NCBI GenBank assembly: GCA_937910975.1
Contig: CALEMZ010000272.1
Span: 1 to 5,864 of the forward strand
Direction: 5' to 3'
Length of the DNA: 5,864 nucleotides
DNA from: an uncultured Pseudorhodobacter sp.
GTDB taxonomy: Bacteria > Pseudomonadota > Alphaproteobacteria > Rhodobacterales > Rhodobacteraceae
Part shown: in pieces, positions 1 through 5,800 of the stretch
Layout of the letters: the number at the start of each line of letters is the position of its first letter
Numbering within the stretch: position 1 is the stretch's first letter
Notes under the pieces: model-generated
Databases searched by the model: none
What the model was told of the DNA's origin: nothing
What the model saw: the letters and a program-made list of their open reading frames with translations, nothing else
Translations under genes and position numbers: made by a program

Positions 1-1
1 A

Positions 2-739
2 ATCCCCAAAGCGGATAAGGAACGCCGGATTGAAGAGGTCGCTGCGATCCTGTCGATGACCGAGTATCTTGATCGCAGACCCGCGCAGCTTTCGGGCGGG
101 CAGCGCCAACGGGTGGCGATTGGCCGCGCGATGGTGCGCGACCCGGCAGTGTTCTTGTTCGATGAACCGCTGTCGAATTTGGACGCACAATTGCGGGCGC
201 AAATGCGGTTGGAGATCAAGAAGCTGCATTTGCGTGTCGGCACCACCATCATCTACGTCACCCATGATCAGGTCGAGGCGATGTCCATGGCTGACCGGAT
301 CGTAATTATGAAAGACGGTCATATTCAGCAGATTGGCACCCCTTCCGAGGTGTTTCACCAGCCTGTGAATGTTTTTGTGGCGCAGTTCATTGGTGCGCCG
401 TCGATGAATATGCTGCAAGGCAAGGTGACAGCCGGGGGAATCGAGGTGGCTGGCCGCCAGATCGCGCGCGACACTGGGCGCGGGCTTGGCAGCACCCTGA
501 CCGTGGGCATTCGCCCTGATGATTTACTTGTGAGCGATACGCCGGGCAGCTTTGAAGGTCGGGTGATGGTGTTGGAGCCTTTGGGCTCTGAAACGCTGGC
601 GCATGTCGATATCGGCGGGCAAGAGGTGGTGGCGCGTGCCGATGGTCGCAGCCCGCCTGCTTTGGGGGCAATAGTGCAATTGGCGGTGGAGCCTGCGAAC
701 CTGCATCTCTTTGGCGATGACGGGAAGGCGATCCGATGA
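2..739 (+). CDS. Sugar/polyol ABC transporter ATP-binding protein (MalK/UgpC type), 5'-truncated
   Basis: This is the cytoplasmic ATPase subunit of an ABC importer, which drives uptake of a carbohydrate-like solute through two membrane permeases. The frame is open from the first bases of the window, so the start is missing; 245 residues remain of the roughly 330-370 usual for the family. Walker A and the Q-loop lie outside. What remains is in canonical order: signature LSGGQ near residues 30-34, Walker B FLFDEP near 51-56 with the catalytic Glu, D-loop SNLDA, and H-loop VTHDQ with His near 88. A C-terminal regulatory domain follows, with QIGTP, FIGAPSMN and VGIRPDD, typical of the MalK/UgpC/SmoK subgroup with a TOBE domain. 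Its TGA stop overlaps the ATG of the kinase gene (ATGA), so the two are probably translationally coupled. The subgroup is clear. The substrate is not: glycerol-3-phosphate, polyols and various sugars are all handled by close relatives. The permease and binding-protein genes presumably lie upstream. Confidence 0.93.
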   Translation: MPKADKERRIEEVAAILSMTEYLDRRPAQLSGGQRQRVAIGRAMVRDPAVFLFDEPLSNLDAQLRAQMRLEIKKLHLRVGTTIIYVTHDQVEAMSMADRIVIMKDGHIQQIGTPSEVFHQPVNVFVAQFIGAPSMNMLQGKVTAGGIEVAGRQIARDTGRGLGSTLTVGIRPDDLLVSDTPGSFEGRVMVLEPLGSETLAHVDIGGQEVVARADGRSPPALGAIVQLAVEPANLHLFGDDGKAIR

Positions 740-1662
740 CTTCACGCCCCAAAGGTCGGGGGGTCGGAAATGGACCCGCAGGCAAGCGGGTGCTTTGCAC
801 CGGGCGGCTTTATTGTGATCTGGTGATGGCCGGGCTTTCTGCTCCGCCAGCGCCGGGGCAAGAGGTCTATGCCGAAAGCCTTGTGCTGACTGCAGGTGGC
901 GGTGCCTTTATTACGGCGGCCTATCTTGCCGCCTTGGGGCGCGCTGTGGGGTTGGCCGCTACGATCCCCGCCGAACCTTTTGCCGGGCCGATTGCCGCGG
1001 AGCTAACAGAATCAGGGGTGGGCCTTTCGGCCTGCACCTATGCCCCGCTTGGGCAGGACCCGCAGATCACGGTGGCCATGATCACTGGCGGCGACCGGGC
1101 CTTTGTCAGCAGGCGCGCTGGCCCCGCGATGCCCGAAACGCTGGGGCCGCTTCTGGCAGCGCGGGCTTTTGATCATTTGCATATCGGCGAATTGGCCAGC
1201 CTGGCCGAGATGCCGTGGGTCGTGGCTGAGGCAAAGGCGGCTGGCATGACCGTGTCGCTCGATTGTGCGTGGGATGCCGAAGTGTTGGCGCGCCCCGATC
1301 TGGTGCAGCTTTTGGATCAGGTCGATGTGTTTTTACCCAACCGCGCCGAAAGCAACGCGCTGTTGCGCCATGCGCCACTGGGCCAATATGCTCCCTTGGT
1401 GGTGGTGAAGGATGGCGAGAATGGAGCCAGCGCCATAGCGGGCGGTGAAACCTTGCACCGACCCGCTTTGCCAGTTGAGGTTGTGGATACCGTCGGCGCG
1501 GGCGATGCGTTCAACGCAGGCTTTTTGGATCGCTGGCTCGATGGTGCGGCGCTTGCCGAATGCCTTGATGCAGGCGCGCGCACCGCTTGTGTTGCGCTCG
1601 CGCGGCAAGGTGGTGCGCGTGGGTTGGGCCGTTTGGCGCGGCTGCGGTCTGCGGCGGAATAA
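736..1662 (+). CDS. PfkB-family carbohydrate kinase
   Basis: A 308-aa ribokinase-fold sugar kinase that should phosphorylate an imported sugar or derivative with ATP in the cytoplasm. The C-terminal PfkB signature is intact at residues 251-263 (DTVGAGDAFNAGF), with the catalytic base Asp257 and the GAGD anion hole. PNRAE at 201-205 gives the usual N-x-x-E magnesium-site motif, and VVVKDGENG at 222-230 matches the conserved nucleotide-side strand. The N-terminal signature is less typical: a GGG at 54-56 is followed by AFITAAYLAALG, where many relatives carry an Asn, so substrate preference may differ from ribokinase or fructokinase. The start at 736 is chosen because its ATG overlaps the stop of the ABC ATPase gene as ATGA, a standard coupling arrangement. 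The first 17 residues, before the VLCTGRLYCDLV strand, are poorly structured. Length is normal for the family. Its position right after the ATPase gene suggests that it acts on the transporter's cargo; this is inference from context. Confidence 0.92.
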   Translation: MTSRPKGRGVGNGPAGKRVLCTGRLYCDLVMAGLSAPPAPGQEVYAESLVLTAGGGAFITAAYLAALGRAVGLAATIPAEPFAGPIAAELTESGVGLSACTYAPLGQDPQITVAMITGGDRAFVSRRAGPAMPETLGPLLAARAFDHLHIGELASLAEMPWVVAEAKAAGMTVSLDCAWDAEVLARPDLVQLLDQVDVFLPNRAESNALLRHAPLGQYAPLVVVKDGENGASAIAGGETLHRPALPVEVVDTVGAGDAFNAGFLDRWLDGAALAECLDAGARTACVALARQGGARGLGRLARLRSAAE

Positions 1663-1793
1663 GATAGAGGCACCAACCCCTCAATCTCTTGCCCCGAAGG
1701 CGATGGGCTACACGGCGGGGTTCACCGAAATATACCTGCTGAACATTGGGGTTTGGCCTATCATCTGGTTTCTCAGGCCCGCGAGAGAATGTA

Positions 1794-2062
1794 ATGTTCT
1801 TAGGCGACCCCGCACGGTTTGACATGGCGCAGGGGCTTTGCACGCTGGGTCTGGCAAACAAAGACGCGCTTCTGACGCTGACCGCCGCCAAACTCGCTGC
1901 GGGTGTGCAGATGGCGGATGTGGCGCGCGAGAAGGAAACCAAACCCGCCGAGGGCGCGGCCGGATCGGTGGCGCATCGCGTTTGCTCAGCCGTCTGCCCG
2001 CTGGCGCGATGGATGTCTGGAAAATCCCGTTCTATGGCAAAATGCAAAAAGGCCCGGCATAG
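1794..2062 (+). pseudogene. Short unrecognised ORF, apparently broken by a frameshift
   Basis: I do not recognise this product. From an ATG at 1794, preceded by a weak GAGAG at 1781-1785, one frame reads MFLGDPARFDMAQGL and continues with coding-like composition (many G/C third positions) to about residue 58. After that it becomes Cys/Arg-rich and runs on into antisense tex. From about 1980 the next frame looks like the coding one instead: RLLSRLPAGAMDVWKIPFY, then GKMQKGPA and a TAG at 2060-2062. Joining them needs a -1 shift somewhere near 1960-1990, as produced by a one-base deletion, and would give about 89 residues. I see no good slippery heptamer, so decay or a sequencing error is likelier than programmed frameshifting. 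The stop lies inside the terminator loop. The 131 bp between the kinase stop and this ATG show no gene. It may be a remnant, or not be coding at all. Confidence 0.35.
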
Positions 2063-2077
2063 CGACCGGGCCTTTTT
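2046..2077. terminator. Bidirectional rho-independent terminator
   Basis: A perfect 12-bp inverted repeat: the arm AAAAAGGCCCGG (2046-2057) and its exact complement CCGGGCCTTTTT (2066-2077), around an 8-nt loop. The GC-rich core carries an A-run on one side and a T-run on the other, so each strand's transcript gives a stem followed by uridines. It begins directly beside the tex stop codon (2078-2080) and also closes the plus-strand kinase/short-ORF unit, separating two convergent units. Confidence 0.92.
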
Positions 2078-4408
2078 TCACTTCCCGAACTTGCCGCGCA
2101 AAGCATCGGCAAAGGGGTTGGCGCTGGGGCTGGCTTTGGGCGGTGCGCTTTGCGTGGGCGCGGGCTTGCCCTTGGGCGGGGACGGGCGCTGGCCGCGCTC
2201 CTCCCGGCGCTCAGCGGCCTGTTCGCGCGCCTCGCCGCTGTCTTTCTTCATGGTCAGGGCAATGCGCTTGCGCGGCACATCCACCTCCACCACGCGCACT
2301 TTCACCACATCGCCAGCCTTCACCACCTCATGCGGGTCCGACACGAACTTATCGGCAAGCTGGCTGACATGCACCAACCCATCTTGATGCACGCCGATAT
2401 CCACAAAGGCCCCGAAAGCCGCCACATTCGTCACCGTACCTTCCAGCATCATGCCGGGTTTAAGGTCTCTGATGTCTTCGACCCCGTCGGCGAAGGTCGC
2501 TGTTTTGAACTCCGGGCGCGGGTCGCGGCCGGGTTTTTCCAGCTCTGACAGGATGTCCTTGATCGTCGGCAGGCCAAAACGCGCATCAACAAAATCCATC
2601 GGGTCCAGTTGCGCGAGCTTGGGCGAGCCCATTACCTCACGCAGGTCGCGGCCACAGGTGGTCACAATCCGGCGCGCCACGTCATAGGCTTCGGGGTGGA
2701 CGGATGAGGCATCCAGCGGTTCTGTCCCGCCAGTGATCCGTAAAAACCCTGCGGCCTGTTCAAACACCTTGGGGCCAAGGCGTGCGACCTTCAACAGATC
2801 GCGACGTTTGGCAAAGGGGCCATTGGCATCGCGATGCGCCACGATCGCCTCGGCCAGCCCCGGCCCAACGCCTGACACCCGCGCCAGAAGCGGGGCAGAG
2901 GCTGTATTCAAATCTACCCCCACAGCGTTCACCGCATCTTCCACCACAGCCTCCAGAGAGCGGCCAAGCCGGTGCTGGTCCACGTCATGCTGATACTGGC
3001 CCACACCAATGGCCTTAGGTTCGATTTTCACAAGTTCGGCCAGCGGATCTTGTAATCTACGCGCAATCGAGACGGCACCACGTAAGGAAACATCAAGATT
3101 GGGGAATTCTTTGGCGGCGAGTTCCGAGGCGGAATAGACCGAAGCCCCTGCCTCGGAAACCACAACCTTGGTCGGCTTTTTCGCGGTTGCGGGCAGTACT
3201 GCCAGCAAATCAGCGACCATCTTTTCAGTCTCGCGCGATGCGGTGCCATTGCCGATGGCGATCAGGCCGACACCGTGTTTCCCGATCAGTTGCGCAATCG
3301 CGACCTGTGCGCCGCGCAGGTCGTTCTTCGGCTGGAACGGATAGACGGTATCGGTGCCCAGAAGTTTGCCCGTGGCATCCACCACTGCAACCTTCACGCC
3401 CGTGCGAATGCCCGGATCAAGCCCCATTGTAGCCATGCCGCCTGCGGGGGCAGCCAGCAGCAGGTCCTTGAGGTTGCGTGCAAAGACGCGGATTGCCTCG
3501 GCCTCAGCCCGGTCGCGCAAATCGCCCATCAGGTCCAGCGTCAGCGAGGTTTTCAGCTTGATCCGCCAAGCCCAGGCCGCGACCTCGCGCAGCCATTGGT
3601 CAGCCTTGCCGTTGCCACCCGCTTGCAGTGCTGCACCGCAGCTTTGTTCTGCCGGGGATTGGCCACGCGGGGCTTCCGGGTCCACCTCCAGATCAAGGGT
3701 CAGAAAGCCTTCGTTGCGGCCCCGAAGCATGGCCAGAACCCGGTGCGAGGGGGCGGAGTGCCACGGTTCGGAATGGGCAAAGTAATCAGAGAATTTCGCG
3801 CCTTCGGCCTCTTTGCCCGCAACAACGCTGGCGGCGAGGCGCCCCACGGATTTCATATGGTTGCGCAGCGTGCCCAGAAGGGTCGCATTTTCTGCCAGCC
3901 CCTCGGCGATGATATCACGCGCGCCCTCAAGGGCTGCTTTGGTATCGGGTACTTCGGCGTTTATGTAGCTACCTGCAAGCGCCTGCGGATCGGCGGCTCG
4001 GTTGGCCAGCAATGCCTCAGCCAATGGCCCGAGGCCGTTTTCGCGGGCGATCATCGCGCGGGTGCGGCGCTTGGGCTTATAGGGCAGGTAGATGTCTTCC
4101 AGCTCGGCCTTGGTGGTGGCTTTGACGAGGCTCGCGCTCAGATCTTCGGTTAGCTTGCCTTGCTCCTTGATCGAGGAGAGAATCGTGGCACGACGGGCCT
4201 CCAACTCTCGCAGATAGGAAAGCCGTTCGGCAAGGGTACGCAACTGCGTGTCATCAAGCCCCCCCGTCGCCTCTTTGCGGTAGCGGGCGACGAAGGGCAC
4301 CGTGGCCCCGCCATCAAGCAGGTCCACGGCGGCGCTGACCTGGCTGGGGTTGGCCGCGATTTCACTGGCGATGAGGCGGGCGATGGGGGCGGCGAGATCT
4401 GGGGTCAT
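2078..4408 (-). CDS. tex: Tex, RNA-binding transcription accessory protein
   Basis: A 776-aa Tex protein, the bacterial relative of eukaryotic Spt6. It is a cytoplasmic nucleic-acid-binding protein linked to transcription and, in some bacteria, to toxin expression or stress survival. Domains in order: N-terminal helical/HTH region (about 1-200) with the conserved GGATVPFVARYRKEATGGLD stretch at 33-52; YqgF/RNase H-like domain (about 325-450) with GLDPGIRTG and IGNGTASRETE; the conserved block LQDPLAELVKIEPK at 452-465; helix-hairpin-helix modules (about 485-560) with SGVGPGLAEAI; S1 RNA-binding domain (about 650-722) with NVAAFGAFVDIGVHQDGLVH; then a basic, Pro/Ala/Lys-rich tail. Length is normal for Tex. 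The frame stays open for 97 more codons upstream into tRNA-His, but that part is Trp/Arg/Pro-rich and unlike a Tex N-terminus. ATG at 4408, three bases after GGAAG, gives the conserved MTPDLAAPIARLIASE beginning. The gene ends at a strong terminator. Confidence 0.96.
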   Translation of the reverse strand: MTPDLAAPIARLIASEIAANPSQVSAAVDLLDGGATVPFVARYRKEATGGLDDTQLRTLAERLSYLRELEARRATILSSIKEQGKLTEDLSASLVKATTKAELEDIYLPYKPKRRTRAMIARENGLGPLAEALLANRAADPQALAGSYINAEVPDTKAALEGARDIIAEGLAENATLLGTLRNHMKSVGRLAASVVAGKEAEGAKFSDYFAHSEPWHSAPSHRVLAMLRGRNEGFLTLDLEVDPEAPRGQSPAEQSCGAALQAGGNGKADQWLREVAAWAWRIKLKTSLTLDLMGDLRDRAEAEAIRVFARNLKDLLLAAPAGGMATMGLDPGIRTGVKVAVVDATGKLLGTDTVYPFQPKNDLRGAQVAIAQLIGKHGVGLIAIGNGTASRETEKMVADLLAVLPATAKKPTKVVVSEAGASVYSASELAAKEFPNLDVSLRGAVSIARRLQDPLAELVKIEPKAIGVGQYQHDVDQHRLGRSLEAVVEDAVNAVGVDLNTASAPLLARVSGVGPGLAEAIVAHRDANGPFAKRRDLLKVARLGPKVFEQAAGFLRITGGTEPLDASSVHPEAYDVARRIVTTCGRDLREVMGSPKLAQLDPMDFVDARFGLPTIKDILSELEKPGRDPRPEFKTATFADGVEDIRDLKPGMMLEGTVTNVAAFGAFVDIGVHQDGLVHVSQLADKFVSDPHEVVKAGDVVKVRVVEVDVPRKRIALTMKKDSGEAREQAAERREERGQRPSPPKGKPAPTQSAPPKASPSANPFADALRGKFGK

Positions 4409-4551
4409 ATTCTTCCGGTCCAAGGATGTGGAGCCGGACCATAGCCAGCGTATGCGCCGGGGCCAAGGGGGAATAGGCGGCATCAGATCAGGGGAATCAG
4501 TGGGCCCTGCCATCGCGAGCAGGCAGGAGGGCGAAACGCCGGGAGCATGGA

Positions 4552-4584
4552 GGCATTTCAAGTGCGGGCGCCCCATGAAATGCC
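4552..4584. repeat. 9-bp inverted repeat in the leader between tRNA-His and tex
   Basis: GGCATTTCA at 4552-4560 is matched exactly by TGAAATGCC at 4576-4584, with a 15-nt centre that contains the self-complementary GGGCGCCC (4566-4573). It lies about 145 bp before the tex start and 70 bp after the tRNA 3' end. No run of T follows on either strand, so it is not a standard terminator. It could be an operator or an RNA hairpin in the tex 5' leader; that role is inference. Confidence 0.55.
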
Positions 4585-4654
4585 GGACCCGAAATCTGCG
4601 CTTAGTGGGGCTTTTGCAGCAATGATTGCAGCCCGATGGGGAAATAGGAAAGGA

Positions 4655-4731
4655 TGGTACCACCTCCCCGGCTTGAACGGGGGACCTCTTGATCCACAAT
4701 CAAGCGCTCTAACCAACTGAGCTAAGGCGGC
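4655..4731 (-). tRNA. tRNA-His, anticodon GTG, CCA encoded
   Basis: Folds as a complete 77-nt cloverleaf. The acceptor is GCCGCCT with AGGTGGT, where G1:U72 and G4:U69 are wobble pairs. The D-arm stem is GCTC/GAGC. The anticodon stem CTTGA/TCAAG encloses the loop TTGTGGA, with anticodon GTG reading CAC and CAU. The T-stem CCCCG/CGGGG encloses TTCAAGC. The discriminator is A73 and the CCA end is encoded. The base before G1 is T, so the G-1 found in most bacterial tRNA-His is not encoded, and A73 replaces the usual C73. This is the known alphaproteobacterial form, recognised by a specialised histidyl-tRNA synthetase. Confidence 0.97.
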
Positions 4732-4740
4732 ACTGGGGGC

Positions 4741-4769
4741 GATGTAGACCCGGTCGCGGATGAATGCAA
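4741..4769 (-). promoter_or_regulatory. Candidate sigma-70-type promoter of tRNA-His
   Basis: On the minus strand, TTGCAT (4769-4764) and TACATC (4746-4741) are 17 bp apart. The -10 element ends 9 bases before G1 of the tRNA, so transcription would start at or a few bases before the mature 5' end. The -35 is reasonable and the -10 is weak, as is common in alphaproteobacteria. The position is the main support. Confidence 0.4.
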
Positions 4770-4784
4770 GACCCTTTGGACCGC

Positions 4785-4813
4785 TTGTCAGGGGGCTTTG
4801 TTCAGTTTATGCG
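4785..4813 (+). promoter_or_regulatory. Candidate promoter of the small acidic protein gene
   Basis: TTGTCA (4785-4790) and TATGCG (4808-4813) are separated by exactly 17 bp. The start would fall near 4820, leaving a short leader with the ribosome binding site at 4832. If real, it excludes the longer in-frame ATG at 4764. The -35 matches five of six consensus bases; the -10 matches only the first three. Confidence 0.35.
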
Positions 4814-4831
4814 GGAAAAAATCATTTGGTC

Positions 4832-4836
4832 GGAGG
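4832..4836 (+). promoter_or_regulatory. Ribosome binding site that decides the start at 4845
   Basis: GGAGG lies 8 bases before ATG 4845, an ideal spacing. The alternative in-frame ATGs at 4764 and 4809 lack a comparable site. Confidence 0.75.
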
Positions 4837-4844
4837 ATGTGGGC

Positions 4845-5054
4845 ATGGGTATCGACAAACAAAGCGAGGTTGCGGCCAATTTACAGATCGGGCCGACCAG
4901 CCTTGGGATGGTGCGGATTTATGTCGAGGGCGAGGGCGTGGACCTGCCTTTGGATTTTGATCCCGACGAGGCCGAGGAAATTGCCGAGGAGTTGCGGGCT
5001 GCTGCGGCGGCTGCGCGGGCCATGGGGCAGAGCGCAGGCAAGAAAAAGCGCTGA
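4845..5054 (+). CDS. Small acidic protein, DUF6324-like
   Basis: A 69-aa protein with no signal peptide or membrane segment, so probably cytoplasmic. It opens MGIDKQSEVAANLQIGPTS, has a short strand-like centre (LGMVRIYVEGEGVDLPLDF), then an acidic helix (DPDEAEEIAEELRAAAAAAR) and a basic GKKKR end. I recognise this pattern as a small conserved family of Rhodobacteraceae that databases list, I believe, as DUF6324; its function is unknown. The start is set by GGAGG at 4832-4836 and by the family-like N-terminus. The frame is open upstream to an ATG at 4764, which would add 27 residues, but that ATG lies ahead of the likely promoter. The gene stands alone, divergent from tRNA-His. The acidic, Ala-rich helix suggests a protein-interaction role, but nothing in the sequence shows which partner. 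Confidence 0.82.
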   Translation: MGIDKQSEVAANLQIGPTSLGMVRIYVEGEGVDLPLDFDPDEAEEIAEELRAAAAAARAMGQSAGKKKR

Positions 5055-5060
5055 AATGCA

Positions 5061-5078
5061 CGCGCATGGGTATGCGCG
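5061..5078 (+). terminator. Possible hairpin terminator after the small acidic protein gene
   Basis: CGCGCAT (5061-5067) and ATGCGCG (5072-5078) form a perfect 7-bp stem with a 4-nt loop, six bases after the stop codon at 5052-5054. The position suits a terminator, but the bases after it (GACATTCTTATAAC) hold only a scattered T-run, so termination may be weak or factor-assisted. Confidence 0.45.
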
Positions 5079-5095
5079 GACATTCTTATAACTAT

Positions 5096-5124
5096 TTGAA
5101 ATTGCATAGCAATGAAAATATCGT
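5096..5124 (+). promoter_or_regulatory. Promoter-like sequence with no evident gene
   Basis: TTGAAA (5096-5101) and TATCGT (5119-5124) are 17 bp apart within an AT-rich patch. The spacer carries most of a small hairpin, ATTGC-ATA-GCAAT (5101-5113). Downstream, the plus strand has no ORF beyond about 13 codons (ATG at 5142) before it runs antisense to mmcB. It could drive a small or antisense RNA, or be chance in AT-rich DNA. The rest of 5055-5287 shows nothing I can name. Confidence 0.2.
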
Positions 5125-5287
5125 CTCGCCCTGTTATAGGCATGTGCGCGCCATTGAGATGCGGGCTCAGTGGCCAAGCTTAATTGGATGTTTATTCACC
5201 AGATGAAAGCAGGGGCGACCCTAACCTTTCCCCCTTATCGTGGCCCTTGGCACGGGGCGCGTTCCCTTCTTCCGGTGATTAGCCGGA

Positions 5288-5755
5288 TCACGCCAAGGCC
5301 CCGCGCGCAGTGAGGCCGGGGGCGGGGTCGCGCAGGCTTTGCAGGCGTTGGGCGGCTGTGCGGGCAAAGGTTTGGGTAATGAGCTTGCGCCTTGCCGCGG
5401 CGAGTTTCGCTTCCGGGGCCATACGGATGAGCTCGGCGTCATAATCATCGGCAAAGATCAACCCAGTGCTTTCGGGCAGCAGATCGGTGGGAAAACCCAC
5501 ATCCACCGCCCAGAAGAACCGGTCGCACCAATTCAGATAGCCCTGCCATTTGCGATCGGTTTGAAAATCGGCGCGGGAGGATTTGCATTCCACCACCCAA
5601 ATCTCTCCCTTCGGGCCGAGCGCCATGATGTCGACACGCAGGCCGCTGGCGGGGACCAACTCTTCAATGCAGGCAAAACCTAGGGCTGCAAGGTGGCGGC
5701 AGGTGCCGCGCGCGAGGCGTTGGCCGGGCGTGAGGTTGGAGGGGTAAGGGGTCAT
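5288..5755 (-). CDS. mmcB: MmcB-family DNA repair protein (PD-(D/E)XK nuclease-like)
   Basis: A 155-aa cytoplasmic protein resembling MmcB. In Caulobacter crescentus, mmcB is an SOS-regulated gene needed for mitomycin C resistance, and the protein has a restriction-endonuclease-like fold. The core is visible here: EEL at 31-33, RVDIMALG with Asp42, then WVVECKSS with Glu56 and Lys58, which together form the E...D...ExK pattern of PD-(D/E)XK nucleases. A family-typical stretch follows (SRADFQTDRKWQGYLNWCD), then FFWAVD and GLIFADDYDAELIR. The C-terminal third is Ala/Arg-rich and probably helical. The ATG at 5755 is supported by GGAGG (5764-5760) four bases before it and by normal family length. 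It is a single-gene unit. A LexA-like site upstream suggests DNA-damage control. A 5-bp hairpin (5271-5287) follows the stop, but without a T-run, so I do not call a terminator. Family assignment is firm; actual nuclease activity is inferred from the motif. Confidence 0.9.
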   Translation of the reverse strand: MTPYPSNLTPGQRLARGTCRHLAALGFACIEELVPASGLRVDIMALGPKGEIWVVECKSSRADFQTDRKWQGYLNWCDRFFWAVDVGFPTDLLPESTGLIFADDYDAELIRMAPEAKLAAARRKLITQTFARTAAQRLQSLRDPAPGLTARGALA

Positions 5756-5785
5756 GTGGCCTCCGGTTCATGGCAGGCTTACGGT

Positions 5786-5800
5786 GAGCGAAGGAAGAAC
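5786..5800 (-). promoter_or_regulatory. Candidate LexA (SOS) box upstream of mmcB
   Basis: On the minus strand the site reads GTTC-N7-GCTC, one mismatch from the alphaproteobacterial LexA direct repeat GTTC-N7-GTTC. It lies 31 bp before the mmcB ATG and within the spacer of a weak candidate promoter (TTGCCA at 5809-5804, poor -10 CACCGT at 5786-5781). Known SOS control of mmcB in Caulobacter supports it; a one-mismatch match alone would not. Confidence 0.45.

Noticed and set aside
1930..1985. Programmed -1 frameshifting to join the two halves of the short ORF.
   Set aside because: No X-XXY-YYZ slippery heptamer in the right frame and no clear stimulatory structure nearby were found.
1746..2387. 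213-codon plus-strand frame taken as one gene.
   Set aside because: It starts at a TTG without a ribosome binding site and its second half lies antisense to the tex 3' end beyond a strong terminator. Only the part from 1794 to about 1970 looks coding.
3610..3680. Possible compensated frameshift in Tex at residues 245-268 (an unusual SPAEQSCGAALQAGG stretch).
   Set aside because: This segment is naturally variable between Tex proteins, and both flanks are well conserved in the same frame without a better alternative frame.
3275..4153. Long open frame of 292 codons on the plus strand.
   Set aside because: It is antisense to the well-conserved YqgF and N-terminal parts of tex, shows no family resemblance, and is typical of shadow frames in GC-rich DNA.
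4608..4634. Possible tRNA-His terminator: GGGCT/AGCCC stem, with a TTGCAGC direct repeat (4614-4620 and 4626-4632).
   Set aside because: The stem is only 5 bp with a 17-nt loop, there is no T-run on the minus strand, and the direct repeat is short. It is not better than chance.
5271..5287. Hairpin TCCGG/CCGGA right after the mmcB stop as a terminator.
   Set aside because: Only 5 bp, and the following minus-strand bases are purines rather than a T-run.
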